Positions 62,694-64,000 of a stretch of 64,000 nucleotides of DNA are shown piece by piece. The first letter of the stretch is position 1, and every line of letters starts with the position of its first letter. This DNA is from JABWBD01 sp040768665 (GTDB lineage: Bacteria; Planctomycetota; Planctomycetia; Pirellulales; Thermoguttaceae): NCBI GenBank assembly GCA_040768665.1, contig JAXGMN010000024.1, positions 124,001-188,000 on the forward strand. Direction: 5' to 3'. Both the position numbers and the translations under genes were made by a program. Below the pieces are notes generated by a model. It saw only the letters and a program-made list of their open reading frames with translations. It did no database searches and was not told the origin of the DNA.

Positions 62694-64000
62694 ATGGTCC
62701 GTCTCTCCTTCTACCCCGTTGCCGACAGCTACCTCTGGGTGATCGTCGCTGCGGCAGCCATGCTCGCGCTGCTGGCGGTCCTGCCGCGACGGACCGGTAT
62801 GACCCGCCAAAGGCAGATCACGCTTGTGGCGATTCGAGCCTTCGTCATCGTGTTGGTCGTGCTGGCCATGTTGCGTCCGACGCTCGTGTATACCAAGACC
62901 GATCTCCAGCGGGCCACGCTGCTGGTGCTGGCGGACCAGTCGCGAAGCATGGGAGTTCGTGACTCCGCCGGCGGGCGCAGCCGCTGGGAAATGCTCCGCC
63001 GCACCCTGAACGACGCGCGTAGTACGCTGGCTGCGATCGACGAGACCTTCGAACTCAAGGCCCTGACGTTCGACGCCGAGCCCCATCCGGTCGCCGTTAC
63101 CGCCGGTACCGTCGAATTGCCCGAGGAGCCGACCGGCCAGCAGACCGCCATCGGTTCGGTTCTGGAAGACGTTCTTCGCGACGAAGCGGGCAAGCGATTG
63201 CTGGGGGTCGTTTTGTTGAGCGACGGCGCCCAACGGGCCTACCCGCCGCGCGATGTTCTGCCCCAAAACGCTGCGGCGCGACTCAAGCACCTCGGATGTC
63301 CGCTCTACGCTTTTCGGTTCGGCCAGTCTCGCGGGCTCGGACAGGCCCAGGATGTGGCCGTGAGAGACCTGTTGGCCAATTCGTCGGTATTCGTCAAAAA
63401 CGAACTGAATGTCAGTGCCGAGATTCGCATCGAGGGGTATGTCAATCGCGACGTTACGGTGCGGTTGTTGATGGAGAATCCGGGCGGCGAGATGGAAGTA
63501 GTCGGCCAGAAGAGGATCCGCGCGACCGCAGACGGACAGTTGATCCCGGTCGAGTTCCAGCACTCCCCCCAGATGCCCGGCGAGTACAAGTTGACTCTCG
63601 ACGCGATCGAGCAACCGGGCGAACTCGTCACCACCAATAACCGCATCAGCACCTTTGTCAATGTGCTCAAAGGCGGGCTGAACGTGCTGTACCTGGAAGG
63701 AGCCCTCCGCCCCGAGACCACCTTTCTTCTTCGATCTCTCGACGCCTCGCCGGATATCAACGTCGACTTCGTCCGCATCGACCCACGTGGCGGTGACGAT
63801 CGCCCCGGCGACTTGCCCGACCGCTTTCAACCCGGCAAGTACGAGGTTTATCTCGTTGGCGATCTCGACTCGTCGCTGTTCAGCCGAAAGGAACTCGAGG
63901 ACCTTGCCGAAGCCGTCCGGCGCGGGGCCGGGCTGATCATGATCGGCGGACTCCATAACTTCGGCCCCGGCGGCTACGCGGAGACGCCTTTAGCCGACGT
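62694..64000 (+). CDS. VWA/GATase1-like membrane protein, 3' end outside window
   Basis: At least 435 residues from the ATG at 62694; the frame is open to the window edge. No strong ribosome site is visible. Two membrane helices lie near 15-32 and 41-62. A VWA-type domain follows with the metal site DQSRS (about 80-84) and LLSDGAQR near 180. The later part reads LNVLYLEGALRPETTFL and GLIMIGGLHNFGPGGYAETP, typical of the GATase1-like domain fused to such BatA-like proteins in planctomycetes. These genes usually sit with MoxR/DUF58 partners, which may lie beyond the edge. Long frames on the opposite strand here are shadows. Confidence 0.85.
   Translation, partial: MVRLSFYPVADSYLWVIVAAAAMLALLAVLPRRTGMTRQRQITLVAIRAFVIVLVVLAMLRPTLVYTKTDLQRATLLVLADQSRSMGVRDSAGGRSRWEMLRRTLNDARSTLAAIDETFELKALTFDAEPHPVAVTAGTVELPEEPTGQQTAIGSVLEDVLRDEAGKRLLGVVLLSDGAQRAYPPRDVLPQNAAARLKHLGCPLYAFRFGQSRGLGQAQDVAVRDLLANSSVFVKNELNVSAEIRIEGYVNRDVTVRLLMENPGGEMEVVGQKRIRATADGQLIPVEFQHSPQMPGEYKLTLDAIEQPGELVTTNNRISTFVNVLKGGLNVLYLEGALRPETTFLLRSLDASPDINVDFVRIDPRGGDDRPGDLPDRFQPGKYEVYLVGDLDSSLFSRKELEDLAEAVRRGAGLIMIGGLHNFGPGGYAETPLAD

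Noticed and set aside
62583..63956. A 457-codon minus-strand frame at the right end
   Set aside because: The plus strand encodes a convincing VWA/GATase-like membrane protein running off the edge; the minus frame shows no motifs.

Overview
The window reads as a high-GC chromosome segment from a member of the Planctomycetota, probably near the Pirellulales; this is inferred from gene content, not from a marker gene. The signs are two giant surface proteins opening with the planctomycete LEPR-XLL signature (VELLEDRRLLSG, VELLEPRALLDA), a HzsA-related multihaem protein, an ECF sigma factor beside a Ser/Thr kinase with a TPR tail, ThuA and PQQ-propeller secreted proteins, a Tat-exported FAD oxidoreductase and a prenyltransferase-repeat protein. 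No rRNA, tRNA or CRISPR array was seen.

Layout. 0-6.9 kb: a minus-strand heavy-metal efflux operon (small CPFC protein, CusB-like adaptor, CusA-like pump, His-rich lipoprotein cut by the window edge). 6.9-10.2 kb: decayed repeats around a two-gene DUF4160/DUF2442 pair. 10.2-21.5 kb: giant protein A (LEPR-XLL, lipase-like domain, PKD and cadherin-like domains), split by one frameshift. 21.6-24.1 kb: a single-domain response regulator and a prenyltransferase-repeat protein (minus). 24.6-32.6 kb: SIS-domain sugar isomerase, PQQ propeller, then a TetR/HlyD/RND efflux operon with a promoter and operator-like repeats in front. 32.6-43.2 kb: HzsA-related protein, SWIM-SNF2 helicase, CheB, ThuA protein, FAD oxidoreductase. 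43.2-52.9 kb: a segmental duplication holding giant protein B (FG-GAP/CARDB, intact) and a truncated relative C. 52.9-55.7 kb: a damaged ECF sigma/kinase/TPR locus. 55.7-62.7 kb: small mobile-type genes (a VapBC pair, an HNH nuclease, a DUF433/DUF5615 pair) among repeats and gene fragments. 62.7-64 kb: start of a VWA/GATase-like membrane protein.

The most distinctive feature is the repeat load. Two unrelated hairpin families show compensatory base changes between copies. Family 1 (four copies, about 50 bp) has one copy beside the remnant of a REP-associated tyrosine transposase. Family 2 (six full copies plus halves) has GGGGAC/GTCCCC arms followed by a conserved A-A or T-T mismatch and lies just before or after genes. 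A large nested palindrome, an inverted 227-bp repeat and several smaller families add to this. Several genes are broken in ways readable from the sequence: a sigma factor and a surface protein truncated towards each other, a kinase without its glycine-rich loop, a gene with one in-frame amber, and relics of the giant-protein C-terminal module.

How genes work together: cusB and cusA abut and should form one copper/silver-type exporter flanked by two small metal-binding proteins. TetR, adaptor and pump overlap or abut and should form one self-regulated exporter. The three two-gene toxin-antitoxin-like modules each overlap or nearly touch. Giant protein B appears translationally coupled to a 33-residue peptide.
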